This document shows positions 50,526 to 63,573 of a DNA stretch of 64,000 nucleotides, piece after piece (positions within the stretch are counted from its first letter, which is position 1; each line of letters starts with the position of its first letter). The DNA is from Pempheris klunzingeri (Eukaryota > Chordata > Actinopteri > Acropomatiformes > Pempheridae): contig NC_092022.1 in the NCBI RefSeq assembly GCF_042242105.1, positions 9,482,001-9,546,000 on the forward strand. Direction: 5' to 3'. A model generated the notes under the pieces. It saw nothing but the letters and a program-made list of their open reading frames with translations, was not told where the DNA came from and made no database searches. A program made the position numbers and the translations under genes.

Positions 50526-53078
50526 TTGGACAACAGGCAAATATCCTCATATGACTGTTTGCTTTAAGCTTCCAATCATCAATATTTAAATATCAACATT
50601 TAGTCACTGTGTTAAATCACTATGTGTAATATTAAAGGAGTTAGCTGTGGAGACAAACCAACACAGAATTATCATCCAATTCTGTAGTTACCCAGAGCTT
50701 TTAAGCCTATTTTTAAGTCCGTGTTTTTGGTTTTAGGGCCCACAAATTTTCTGTATGGTTCATTCTCACCACTTCGCCAACTCCATTTCCAGCAACAGCA
50801 GCAAGCAATAAGCTCTAAATCCACTGCAAACTACCTGCCCAGCCCCAAACAGCAGACACATTTAGGAATATCTAGGAGGCTAAAAAGCTAGATATTTTCC
50901 TCTGGAGTTAATGGAGACCAAAACTGAGCAATCAGGAGTACATTTATCAGGTGGCCAGAAACTCCAAATGACTTCCATAAATATTGTTCTGTTTCTCCCG
51001 GATGTTTAATAGGAAACTGTTTGCTATTTCTGTTTTGTAAGATGATGATATGCCTGGGCCTTGGGTTTGCCTGCTTTTGTTGTTTCTTTGTTTTGCCCCC
51101 TAATGGATAACAATCATTTAATGCAGCGTCAAGTGTCAAAGGCATGTTTGGGCATCAGTTGCCAAGAGTTCCCACATTACCTAGAATACATTTTGAGCAG
51201 ATGACAGAAAACAGCCAGACTCGAAAGCAGTGAGGAGATTTCATCCACCTGTGATGTTTTCACTGTCTTGGCTGACACCAAGTTAATTATTCTTGACGGG
51301 AATCTTGAATCTTTATTACATCATACATACTGCATCTCAAATGGATTTCTTCTGTAAATGTATTCAATGTTCTACTTTTTAGAAAGATGTTACCTGTAAA
51401 ACGTATCGTACAGTGTCATGCATCACTGTGATCATTGTGTTCGTCTCTGTGATTCACGGATGTGTCAGAACTCATTTTCATCCCACACTGGTGAAGATTT
51501 AGAAACGCTTAACATCACACGGTTCCCTAACCCGGCCTCAATCGGTCAAGACAGGCCAAATTAACACCCAGCGTTCGGCTAATGCTTCTGTGGAAAGGTG
51601 TGAACAGGCAGGTTGTGTGGCAATTCCTCACCAAAAGAAAAGGCTGCGTCCTCGTCTGTAAACAACAAACACAATCAACAGGGAATTACAATATGCTGAA
51701 AAAAATTGATTTACACAAAAGGACCATCTGGAACCATATTTTGAAAAGAAGTGAGTCTCAGATTCAGGTTACTGCAGCTCAGAGTAAATTGGAAATGTAA
51801 ATATCATACCATGCTAATTTTACATTTTAGCTAAGAAAAAGAAAGGAAAATTACCCATCACACTCTTCCTGAATTTTTATTTGATAGATTATACAGTGGG
51901 TGTACATGTTTTGTTTGAAAATAAGAGATGGAAGTTCGGAGCAGTTCATAGACATGTGCTTGTACTTTATTAACCCAGCGACTCTGGACACAGCGCCCGC
52001 AGCAGCCTTATTCATCTCTGTCAGCCGCCTCAATTTGTTTAGCGGTGACATTTTAGATGGGCTGCATCCAGAGCACCGAATAAATGCAGTATGGTTGACT
52101 AGCTGAAGACTTCTGAAGTAAAAGAAATATAAAAATTACCATTTTTAAAACTGTTTTCAGGCAAGTGCATGCGTGTATACAGTAGGTTTGCATCATTAGT
52201 GGCTTTTCTGAGTGGACTCTCCTCTACTCAGTTGAAAGAGTTTTGATTCCATGTCTCCCTGCTATTGATCAGTCACTGCCATTTATTTTCTTTTAAGTAA
52301 AGTTTTGTAGGTGTTAACATGTAAACCAACAACCAGATGTTTCAGATTAAATAAATGATACTTTTCAGGGCTTTCAAAGGCATCGTAAAAAGCTATGTCA
52401 TCAGTGACACGGAGTCTTTGACTGGTCAATGACACCCATTGAAAGTGAACAAAACCTTGTAGCACACACAATACACAGGCTTAAGTGTCTCTGATGTATT
52501 TCTCTCAAAGAGTTCTCCTGTTGGGGAGCACCGATGGGAATGGAGAGATTGTTTTGCCCAGCAGAGCCTAATGATGCCTGATGGCTTATTCAGCCGCCTA
52601 GTGCCAGCGCTAAAAGCTGATCATTATAGGACCCTGTGCTCTTTCAGTGCTAAAGCCGTGGCTCAGAAAATGAGCTGTCACCAGCATGAGGAAGGGATGC
52701 AGCACACCGGTCACTATAGTGACCCTGTTCATTCTGGATGCCACTATTTAGGGAGGCTGGGCAGGTCTGTGGTGTTAAAGCAAAACACAGGATTTTGAGA
52801 ATTTAGTAAACAATGACCTTTAAGGAGTGTGGGATACAAACCACAGATTTCATTTATTGTAGCAAAAAGGACCAATATTATCAGTTTAATACAAGATGTC
52901 TTAGACTGGGGCTCATTATTGTGCTCTGATGATGACAACTCGGCCTTCCTCTTGAGATTTGTTTGCGTTCACACTGTGTAATTAAGACTTAACAGTTACA
53001 TATAAATAAATAAGTAAAAATGTACAAAATTTTGACTAAATTATCCCCAATGACTTGTTTGAAAAAAAACTATGAATC

Positions 53079-53690
53079 TACAGCCATGCTAATGAGGCTC
53101 TATATAAGCACCACAGGTACAGAGGTGCTTTGAGCTAAATGCTAACATTAGCATGCTTACCTACACACACTGACAATGCTAACATGATGCTCAGCAGGTA
53201 TAACGTAGACCACTGTTGCCATCTTAATGTATCCTATTAGAGATCTGTTGCAAACCAATGCATGCCTGTGCATCCTGGGAGAGGGATCTCTGCTCAGTTG
53301 CTTTTTCTTGTGTTTCTTCCATTTTTTTCCTAGTTAAAAGGGTTTTTGGGGGGTAATTTGTCCTCATACAAAGGTCTAACCACAGAGGGTATCATACACT
53401 GTAGCCTAAAGACTGTGAAGTTTCCTGCGGCAAATTGTGATTTGTGATTTTAGGCTTTATAATTAGAATATGACTTGATTTGACATGACTGTAAGCATGC
53501 TATCATTTGCCAATTAGCACTTAACACAGGTTTCTGCTGGTGTAAACCAAAGTAAACATCTGACCTGATGATGATAATAGATGAAAAGGTAATGGATCGT
53601 CAAAGTTAGTTCAATTTATCCTGAGGTGGATACAAATGTGTGTATCAAAATTCATGGCAATTCATCTGATATTTGTTTTTCCACTAAAAA
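53079..53690 (+). repeat. High-copy teleost repeat, interrupted
   Basis: It starts CTACAGCCATGCTAATGAGG, includes GTGCTTTGAGCTAAATGCTA and AGCAGGTATAACG, resumes after an insertion with AAGCATGCTATCATTTGCC, and ends with TCATGGCAATTCATCTGATA. The landmarks match one of the commonest fish interspersed repeats, from recall. Position 53231-53489 is foreign to it. Confidence 0.7.
53231..53489 (+). mobile_element. Element nested in the 53.1-53.7 kb repeat
   Basis: It carries GCATCCTGGGAGAGGGATCT, GTTTCTTCCATTTTTTTCC, GTTAAAAGGGTTTTTGGGG and GCAAATTGTGATTTGTGATT, then ends in a TGACTTGATTTGACATGACT tail. This is a familiar fish repeat that reads like the 3' end of a LINE with a short tandem tail (recall). 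It splits the older repeat cleanly. Confidence 0.65.
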
Positions 53691-56600
53691 AAACTCAAAT
53701 TACCTTTAGAGACTTTTGGTCTCCACTACAGTGGGAGAGGGATTCACCCTCTGGAGACTATGAATGTAACATTGCATCCAATAGTGGCTAAAAACACTAA
53801 ATGTAGATTTGTTGTAACATCATTTAGGTAAATTTCCCCTTCCTCCCATTAAAACAGACATTTACAGTATTGTTCGGCCTAAATATCTTTTTCTTTTTTG
53901 GCATTTTTGCCTTTATCATCAGTCAGAAGATGGAAAATTTTGGGAGAGAAAGAGGGAGACGAAGTGACAACAGGCATCCTTTTCAAAGCAGGGACTTTGC
54001 AGACCTTTGTGCCACCCAGGCCTAAGATAATCTGGTGATCAGTGAAAACACAACAGATTTTTGCAGTAGGAGGATTCTGTGTGTCCAATGTATGAGCTTT
54101 ACATCTGAAAAATGTCTTTCTTTTCCCCCCAGAACTGCCACACGTTGGTTAAAATATACTGATTTTAAAAAACAGCAAAATAAAGCAGGTGGAATCAAGT
54201 CCATTTACAGGACATACTGCTTTATATCAGCCATATCCTATGCAGTTCCCTTTTCAAACTTTCAGGTCTGATCTTAGCCTGGTGGGCCATAATCATTTTT
54301 ATTGGTTAATCAACCTAACATTGCTCAGCAGTTCGTATTTTTCAGGAAAGGGCAGTTTTACACTTACAAAACCTACAAAAACAAAGAGATCGCCTCATAT
54401 CTTTGGCTTGATTTGACACTGCAGATTACACAGTGCCAGTCATTTGTACAATGCATATATTTAATGCTTTATTTGAAATAAATGATTTATCAAAATTCCT
54501 CTAAATACGTCACCAACAAACTATTCTCAGCCAAGCAAGAGATAATTGTATAAGCAGTGGAGCAGAGGCATTGTGGTGTGGAGGTGATTGTACTTTTGAT
54601 GACAATGCAAAACATGTAAAGTTTAATTGTTTTGTGCTTCGTTGACCAACTGAATGACACTCTACGCAGACGACTCATCTCATCACTTCATCAATTCTCT
54701 CTCCTTTGGTGAGGATGTGTTGTCCGAACAAATTACTATTGTGTGAGTGTCTCAAATGTTTCAAATCCCTCAGCAGACTGTAAACGATCTCCACTGGGGT
54801 TATTTTGGCTGAAAAGCTGTCAATGATGGAAAAATGTGTTTTGTTGTTAGTTATGCTCAGCAGTTATACAGCATTGATTTTTATTGTTGAGGGACGCTTA
54901 TTAGAAGACAGAAATGGACGGACGTGTACGCTATCATTTAGCCTCTATAACTTTCTATCACTGCCATTTGTATCAGAGTAAATGTGATCCATCCTGATAA
55001 AGTGGTGAGAGTTATCATCACTGTTCATTAGTTTGACTTTTACACAGAACGTCAGACTCATAACCAGGAGCCATTCGTGGTGATAGTATCATTAGAAGAA
55101 CAGGACTGCAGACAGGGAGGGAAGTGCAACAGAATGATATTGACTGTCTTGTTTAAGCACCGCGGTGTTCTGTACAATGTGTACCATTACTATATAGATC
55201 TCGAATCACAAGGGTGTCACTGCGGTGATTAGCTGCCAGAGATGTCATTGTTTGGCTCTGCCTTTGCACCTGTAATAGATTTGTTGCCACAGTAGCAGAT
55301 GAAGGTCTCAAGTAATGTCATTTTCTACCAGTATGTAGTGCTGCTTATGACTATTTTCAGCACAATTGGGCCCTTGTGGGATAGCGATACACCTGATTGC
55401 AGTTGCTCTAACAACATGAAATGCCCTCATGTCAAATGGTCTGGCTGCGATGCAGAGACAAAAAAAACAACGATGTGAGCCATTCAGATCCTAAATGTTA
55501 CCACAGCATTACGAGTGGGAGTGATGGTTTTCGTTTATTAATGGCATGTGAAGTCCACGCTGTTGCCGACAAGAGAGTCGTGCCATTACTCATATTGGAG
55601 ATCCATGTTTAATGTTCTGGCTGACGGTCATTTTTCTCAAGCCTAACAGACCCGAAAATGTTTAATCAATTATACAAGAAACAAACCCCGCATCAATATC
55701 TATACTGGAGTTATTGAGTCATGGACTGTCAGCACTATTATTCCATATCAGTGATATAATCATGAGGAGTAAATATATTATGTTGTTAAAAAGATGCAGG
55801 TTTACCATGTACTTAATCGAGGTGACTTTTCCTTCTGTTTTTCTGGCTTGTTAAAGTCATATAAGGTGAGCAAGTGTTTCAGCTAAAAAATTCTCAGTTT
55901 TGTAAAAGAGAGCTGTTTGAAAAAGCACTGTGACGTTGAGGCACCATAATGAAGGAAAGGATTCAGGGGCGAGAGCAGCACCTGTGTGCCATTTCTCATC
56001 ATTGCTTGTTTGCACCAACGTCACCGAATGCTTTACAGCCTCATGGCAGTCCACTGAATTCCAAAAGCTGGGGCCTGCTGGAATTAGCAAGGAAATTACC
56101 GTATTTATTATCTGTGAAAAAGAGCCTTGCCGGGCTAAATTGAAAGAGTAATGGGCCTGACGTCAGGAATGAAATCCGACACAAAAAGGCTCAACATCAA
56201 TTCATCAGGAGCCATTCTTGATCATTATCATCAGGAGATGCTTGTTACTCTCAACAAGGTAGTGGGCCCGAATGCAGACAAAGACAAAGAGATGGGAGTT
56301 GGGTTTCAAAAGGTTTATTGCAGGAGAAAGGTGTGGAGAATGATGGAGATGGCAGAGGCAGGCAGGCAGGCGGGGGAGCGAGTGCAGCTGTTGACCAACT
56401 GAATGGTCAACAGCAAATAAATCATCTATTTAAACCAGTTGGAAACTTTTCCTTTTATGGCAAATTAATCAAATAGAAAAACGTTAGTCAGCCCATCCTG
56501 TTCTGCGCTTTTCTGATACCACCACAACAAACACTAACTGGCTTCGTTAGGATTTAATTTTTTGTAAAGGTTGGCAATTTTCATTAATCTGAAACCATCA

Positions 56601-58735
56601 TCTATTTCAAATTTGTCAGGTTTTTGCTTTAAGAATGAAAATGTTTGGTGGTCAAAAAATATGCAGGAAATTGAAGTGGATTTTAGCAAGAAATCACTAC
56701 GAGACATTTCCAGGTCTATTTTTGTTTAATATATTCTCCGCACCCACGCACAATGATCAAGAACACTGGCAAGGTAAATGGAGATGTTCAACCGAATCTG
56801 CTGCTCCCTGCAGAACAAAGAAAAATGTGAATATATACTGACAGCATTCAATTAATTCTTTTTCTCCAGCTCATGAACATCTGCCCCGAAGCGTCATGTC
56901 AAGTCCAGGCAACAGCAGAGTGAGTCCCCAGAACAGCCAGAAGCAACCACATGTGAAACCTGTTTTCTTTCTTGTGTAAATTAAATGTAGTTGTTTCCGA
57001 AAGCAGCATTCTACATCACTGAACTGAAAGTTTGCTGAAATCAGATGCTGGCGAATGAGAGAATGAGTGTTATTTGCTATTCTACAGCATAGGTAATGTG
57101 CTGTGGAAGCTTAAATTCGCTACTTTCTGCTTAACTACAGTGGACGAGCAAATTACAGTGGATTAACTCTACATTGTTCCTCTGTGTTCAGCTCAAGTGA
57201 CACATCCCCACTTATTCAAGTCCATAATTACAGTTTACAGCATGTGGGTGGGTGAGACAACTGTGAACGAGGATGAGGGTGATGATGAAGATGGCAGAGG
57301 GATGTCTGGGAGTATAATTTGTTTCCAGCACAAGATGTTCAGAGAGATACCACAGAGAGATGTATAAATTACGCCAAATGAGAACAAACTGAACGAAACT
57401 TTCCCCTCTTTGCCTCCTTCCAGGATCTGATATGACACTGATTTGAAGCTCTCTCTCCCTGCATCTCCATCTATGCCATTTTGTTGACCCTCCAGATACA
57501 AACAGTCACTGTCCTTACATCTTTTCAATTGATTTCAGGTGACCTATTCTTTATTTAATGACTGACTGAGTTCCTATGAGGAAGCACTTCATTACTGCAT
57601 GGTACAGCAAGCAGGTAAAACAGCGCTGTGATGCTGGACAGCGTCTGTCTTGCGCACATGGGCATTCAAGATTTGATCATGCTAAGATCAAAACGGTCTG
57701 TGCCTTAAGTCTTAGCACGTTTTGAGTGCACACTCAGTGTCTCTGTGTGTGAGCAAATTAGCTACGGTACATGCACAAACACATCACTGAGTTTCGTCAG
57801 TACCTTGCAAATGTGCTTTGTTCATGACGCATGCATTACCCCAGTATTCATATGTGTGAGATCTTTTCCAGTGAATGTTTGTGTTTTGAGGATGGGATTC
57901 AGAGTTGCTTGGTTTATGTCACATATAAGCTCACCATGTAACACTGGACATTGTCTACATGAAGCTTTTGCTTGTGCGAATGTAAAATCCTCAATGTTGT
58001 ATCAGCCATCTTTCTCTTATGTTAAAACTAACAAACAAATTGCTGTTAAGGCTCTTTAAATGCATTCAAGTTCTGCAAAAAAAAAAAAATCTCTGGGTAA
58101 CAACCTCGATTTTGGATTTTAAAAAATTAGATATCTACAAATAGACAACTTTCCTTTTCCTTCCTTCCTCCTTAAATTGATGGCATCATAATGATGATTT
58201 TTGAAGTCAGTTCTTTGGCAGCGAGTTAGTTAGTGAACAGGCCTGTGGAATTTTGTTTCAGACGTTACATTCAGCCCAGTGAGTTTCTTTTGAATTTAGG
58301 GCTTTTAGCTGTGAATCAGAAAATGCCCTCATATCTCAACAAATCATCGTGGATATTGTCATGATGTCAGCAGTTGTACTCACAGGTTTTGTTTTTAGGG
58401 GACATCACTTCAGCTCTGCTGCTTGGCCTACAGAGAGACTTGTTAAAAAGTTCAGAAGTTAGAACTGAACAATATTACAGAAACATTATTATTCATTATT
58501 TGTTTCATTCATTATTCATTTCGTGTTTCATTATTTGTTATTTTTCATTGTATCTTATTTTTTGATATAGCATGTCTTGAATGTTTTTTTCATTTTGGTG
58601 CACCATTATATTGCTTCAAGCACTGCAAACATTTCATTCTGCCCAGCATAATGTGTTAATTGTGCTATTCTCCCTTTCATTGCCATCTATTATGGAATAT
58701 TGCCTCCAGTCCACAGCTAGCAACAATAAAAGGTT

Positions 58736-58770
58736 TTTCACACCCTAAGGTATGACCTATGGGTGTGAAA
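58736..58770. repeat. 35-nt near-perfect hairpin
   Basis: TTTCACACCC and GGGTGTGAAA are perfect reverse complements; the inner 6-mers TAAGGT and ACCTAT pair at four of six positions, leaving a 3-nt loop. A third related copy, AAGGTGTGAAAAGG, follows at 58804-58817. No known RNA family recognised. Confidence 0.85.
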
Positions 58771-61369
58771 GGTATAAGTTTAGTGTGTGAGTGGTATGAC
58801 CTTAAGGTGTGAAAAGGTTATAAAGCTGAGCAGCCACAAAGAGCATGAAATGGAAAAGGTGCTGGTGTCAGTAGCTCTAGGCATTTTAGTGGGTTATGGT
58901 TATTCTATTTTAGAACAGGCTGCAGCGCAGATCACAGTCCGTGACCCACCCAAAAGATCTTTAGTGTCCAGTCAATGAAACAAACAAGCAGTACATTATG
59001 ACATATTGGCTGCCTTGCAATTTCTAATGACTACAGATGTGGCATTTCAGTGCCAATCATTGCAATAACATTTAGGAAGTAGAATTACTAAAAAGTCAAA
59101 CCTTAAAACACTGCTTTCAATACGGGAAATTATACTTGACAACATGTATGATCCATCATTCCTCAAAGATCCATTTTATGGCAACAAATGTGTGGGACTC
59201 TTCTTCAAAATACTACTCTACTCTACTAATAGTTCTACTCATAGGATAAATGAACATTCACTGGCTTCTTCAATTCAAGTCTTAGTCACCTATCAATGAC
59301 TATCAATTAGGTTGGAGCATTTTGGGACTCTCGGGTCACTGAAGTAGCACTGTGAGATAGATAGACAGATGTGTGTGCAGATTTAAGTGTCAAAATCTTC
59401 TTATTAATACATTTTTGTTTTTCAGTTTTTGAGAGGCTGACAATGTTTAGTTTGCTGTTCCTCAAAGTCTAGTATTTATTAGATTAAATAGGAGCATGGT
59501 GATCTGTTTAGAGCCTGTTTAATTGCTGCTAATAAGAGTGATAGAAACTGTCAAATATTTTAAAGTCAACATTTTAAGTTGCCAACTAATTTGCAACTGA
59601 TTATGTTCATCTAGTCATTGTGCAGACATGGATGGTTGTTTATTATTAGGGTTTATGTGGGACACTAATGGAGTCCAATGCAGGTTGTTATTCACGTGCA
59701 ATGCTTGTAAAACAGGCAACAAGTGTGCCTTCATTAGTATGAGTTCAGTATACCTATGCAGACACAACATCCAAACAACATAAGGTCAGATCCAGGTATA
59801 ATCAGCTGCTGCCATAATCAGAAATGGTCATTGCTTCAGGTAACACTTCAAAGGAAAGGACTTCTCATTTATCGTAAAATATATTGCTCCATTTCCTCTC
59901 TCCTCTCCTGGTTTCCTTGCATCTCTCCATCCATCCTCAGTAGGAGGGACTAAGAAGCAAGATAAAGACGCAAGTGAGGGAAATGTGAATGCCATTTAAG
60001 AGACTTGGGATGCGTCCATTCATGTCTCTTTGTGATGCAGCAGTGATTGTATACAGCTGGTCACAGAGAGACCAAGTGGGGGAGTGGGAGTTGCATTCCA
60101 ACATCTAAGGCTGAGTATTTACGTAGCTTTGTTCAACTTCTTTTTAACATATTTAAAAATTGAATGAATTAAAAATTCATGTCACTAACCAGCGTTAGTT
60201 GAATTATTACATTTATATTTAACTACTTGAATCATTAAGTTTTAATACAAAGTCATATCCAACTCCTCTCTGCCGTGCCCTTTAACGTATTTGAACTTTG
60301 CTAAAAGTGAACTGTTTTGTAGATTAACTGAGCTAAAAATAAACAGATAAACAGAGCACTTTTATTAAGTAATAAAATACAGATATGTCAAAGCCCGACT
60401 GTGATGCAATAAAAACCAATAAAGAAACATGGCCCTTTGTAAAGCAGCAAATATTCAGTCATGAGGGAGTTTAAAGAAGATCTCTCTGCTCCAACAAGTA
60501 AAACTCGATGGGATATCTTTAAAACCAATTGTGCACTTGAGACCAATAATAAAGAGTTTGTCAGGAAGGTTATAGCATCATAAGGCTGTACAGCACCTTG
60601 GGGGGTAAGCCTAAGAAGAAAAAGCCCACTGAGTTCTCTGGAATAAGGCCCAAAAATGTGAAAATTAATTTTTTTTTGGCCAGAGGCAACGGAAATGAGA
60701 CCCTGGGTCTTAATGATGCAGAAAGCACAAACACCACAATCATTGTTAATAGATTTTTGTTTTTTTATGATGAAGTCAGATTTTCCAGGAATGCTTTGTG
60801 CTTTGTGTTGTGGTGTCGTTTATGTTGGTGCATCATGCTGGAGCATCAAAGCCTGCATGGCAGCTGGATCATGTCCAAGCGGAGAACATCTGCTGTCAGC
60901 ACAGACTCCACTGTGACTCAACATCCCACCAGCTCACAGTCAGGTGAAAAAAGAAAAGGTTATGGCACCATTTAAAAACAGGACCATCACAGAGGTCATT
61001 TGTAAAAGGAAATTAGCATTGATGTTTATGTGGATAATTACTATAATTCACTTCAGATACTAGCCATTAGTGCTTTAGTGGTAGGGAAAACAGGGGTTGA
61101 TTATTACAAGCTTAGGTTTTGTACAACTGTTACTGGTTGAAAGGCCCCATCACTTCTGAATAACATCACTATCCATATTCCATCAAAACAGACAGCATGA
61201 ATACTCTGCAATTTCCTCATTATAAAAGAATTTATAATGAAGTCTGACCTTGAAGCATTTGACACAGTGCAGACGCAGACATGTAATAAAAAAAACAAAA
61301 AACATGATGCAGTCTGGTTTCATTCACAGGGAAAATGTTTTTGATGTACCACTGACTGTTTATCCCCGA

Positions 61370-61585
61370 TACAGTAATTATGGTAAATGGATTGCATATA
61401 CAGCTTTTGTACAAAACACTTTGCAATTTGCCTCACATTCGCTGATTGCAACAGAGCTTTAGTGTTAAGTGTCGTGCCCAAGGACACTTCGACAAGTGGA
61501 CAGGAGCACCCAGCGATCGAACCGCCAACCCTGTGATTAGTAGACGCTGCTCTCCCTCCTGAGCCCTCCTGTTGTGGCGCAAAGA
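61370..61585 (+). repeat. High-copy teleost repeat, degenerate
   Basis: GTCGTGCCCAAGGACACTTC, GATCGAACCGCCAACCCTGT and CTCTCCCTCCTGAGCC, in this order, match a widespread fish repeat (recall). The 5' part near TGGTAAATGGATTGCATATA is decayed. Not a tRNA, despite the GATCGAACC box-B-like text. Confidence 0.65.
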
Positions 61586-62232
61586 AAAGGGCCGGCCTGA
61601 TAAAAGCGGTGGTTATAGAGTATTTCTTTTTCTGGGGATTTATTCAACAGCCTTGTTGCTTGGAAATCATGCAAGCGGGCTCTGAAATAATTAGTGGCAT
61701 GAGTCTGGTCTGATCAGCATCACTGTCTAAACAAGTTTCACGGGGCAGTGAAGAGTGATACATGTGATGGGTGATCTCTGTTTTAATAAATACATATTTT
61801 CTATTTTGATGTTTAGAAATCTTACATTTTAAAAAAAACTAAAAAGCTCTAAATTGTGTTTCTTATTTTTAATTTTGTGTAATTATATGGACAACCAAGT
61901 GATGTGCTGGGAGCCTTGTGATTGTTCAGTGAATATTATTAATTTTAAGACACTAAAAAACACTAATTACTGTCATATTCGTCTAAATGATAAATTCCCC
62001 CTTGTAAAAGCTGATTTGAGGTTATTAAAGGAAAAGACAATTTGTTAAACAGAATATGAGTCTGATAGATTTCTGTGACAGAGGAGGGTGGAGAATGATG
62101 ACAAAGCGATCATGCGCCCGTCTCACTTTGTTTACCTAAATGTCGGCCGGCCAACCGGGTTCATTTACCTTCGGACCACTGAGAGTGAACCATTCCAAAA
62201 CACGCAAAACAGCTGGAAACTGTTAAGGCAAC

Positions 62233-63573
62233 ATGACCAGGTGAGTGTCAGCTAGCATTTATTTGTTCAAAATAATCCTTGAAACTGCCGCCATCACAAC
62301 TAATTTTGCCCAGAAGCTGCTGTGTATTTGTCTTATTTTCTCTCCTCCACGTCTCGCTGAGTGTGGAAATGACAGGGTTATATGGCAGCTTCACCTCCCC
62401 AAACTTCCCCCAGCCATACCCTGACCACCAGCACATAGTGTGGAACATCACTGTCCCAGATGGCCACAGGGTCAAACTCTACTTCAGCCACTTCAGCATG
62501 GAACCCTCAAACCAGTGTGAATATGACTACATCCAGGTACGTACCAGAGAACCCCCAAACTCCTATTATCTGCACTGCACTGTGTAGCTTGCTCACTAAA
62601 AGCTCTCTGACCTTGTCAAACCAGGTTTTGGCAGAAGGGAATGAAACCTTGCGGTTCTGTGGTGAGGAAGAGAAGAACTCAGAAAGCGCCCCGAGGAACA
62701 CCGTCATCCTGTCAGCCAGGAACCTCATGTCAGTGGTCTTTAGGAGTGACTACTCTAACGAGGGCCGATTCACCGGCTTCCAAGCATTTTACACCTCAGA
62801 AGGTGATGCAGAACAGTGACATTTATTGCCGAAAGGCAGATACATTTTTAGCAGCTGTAATTAAACCAAGCAATGTGTAATGGGGCTTCTAGATAAATAA
62901 TAGCAGGATTATATCATTGTAGAGACATACAGTAATGCTTTCAAATTGAGATTTAGAAAGACAAAGTGAAGAAAAACAAATACATTAGCGACAAAACAAT
63001 GGCACACAATGGAATGAAGTCTAACATACATATAACTATATCTGCTTATCCAAATGTAAAAGTTAATATGCAGTTTAAATAATAGTTTGACAAATGCTTC
63101 TTTCTAAATTTCACTGATTTTACATTCAAACAAAATATACTGGTTCTCATTTCCAGGATACTTTCCACAACATATAAATGAAATTATGAAATTCTTTCGA
63201 TACTTTTACAATTTACAATCTTGTTTTAAATGAATGTAATGATCACACCTTGGAACCTGCTGTAGCACCTTCGTTTAGCCAATTAATGTCACAATTTTTG
63301 CAAGCGTTAAGGTAAACCAGACTCATTCGGAGATTGAGTTTAGGCATATTTAGGACATGACAATAGTATAAAGACAATTCCACTTTATGCTGGTCATTTA
63401 TAATGATGTGTTTCACTCTCTCGTCTTTTGCTCTCTAACAGACATCAATGAGTGTCTGGCCAAGATAGACGGGGAGAGAGTGTGTGATCATTTTTGCCAC
63501 AATTACATTGGTGGATATTACTGCACGTGCAGACAAGGGTATCTTCTTCATGCCAACAAAAGGTCATGCACAG
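62233..63573 (+). CDS. masp2: MASP2, first four exons (5' part)
   Basis: Mannan-binding lectin serine protease 2, a secreted complement protease that cleaves C4 and C2; the protease end lies outside the window. Exons: 62233-62240, 62314-62536, 62625-62802, 63442-63573, in phase. Exon 1 holds only eight coding bases. Spliced to exon 2 it gives a signal peptide, [22 protein letters not shown]1 (about 22-135) follows, with [22 protein letters not shown] and [15 protein letters not shown]. Then comes a calcium-binding EGF (137-180): DINEC, CDHFC, and [12 protein letters not shown] with the Asn-hydroxylation pattern. MASP1/3 is similar in these domains; I chose MASP2 from FRSDYSN, NKRSC and from its position next to srm and exosc10. 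Confidence 0.88.

Larger units (their letters stand above)
47095..62232. other. cort to masp2 interval, gene-poor
   Basis: About 15 kb. After the cort 3' UTR there is no coding region I can support: the open frames are 60-125 codons with no domains or plausible splice partners. The repeats found are listed separately. Stretches such as 52560-52760 and 55000-56200 are complex, non-repetitive and could be conserved regulatory DNA, but sequence alone does not show that. Confidence 0.6.

Noticed and set aside
60598-60975. 125-codon open frame with a Lys-rich start
   Set aside because: No recognised domain, AT-rich interval with poly-T in the frame, and no promoter or poly(A) context.
61490-61560. 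Possible tRNA or SINE promoter because of a box-B-like GATCGAACC
   Set aside because: No cloverleaf can be drawn, no box A at the right distance, and the surrounding text matches a known type of dispersed fish repeat.
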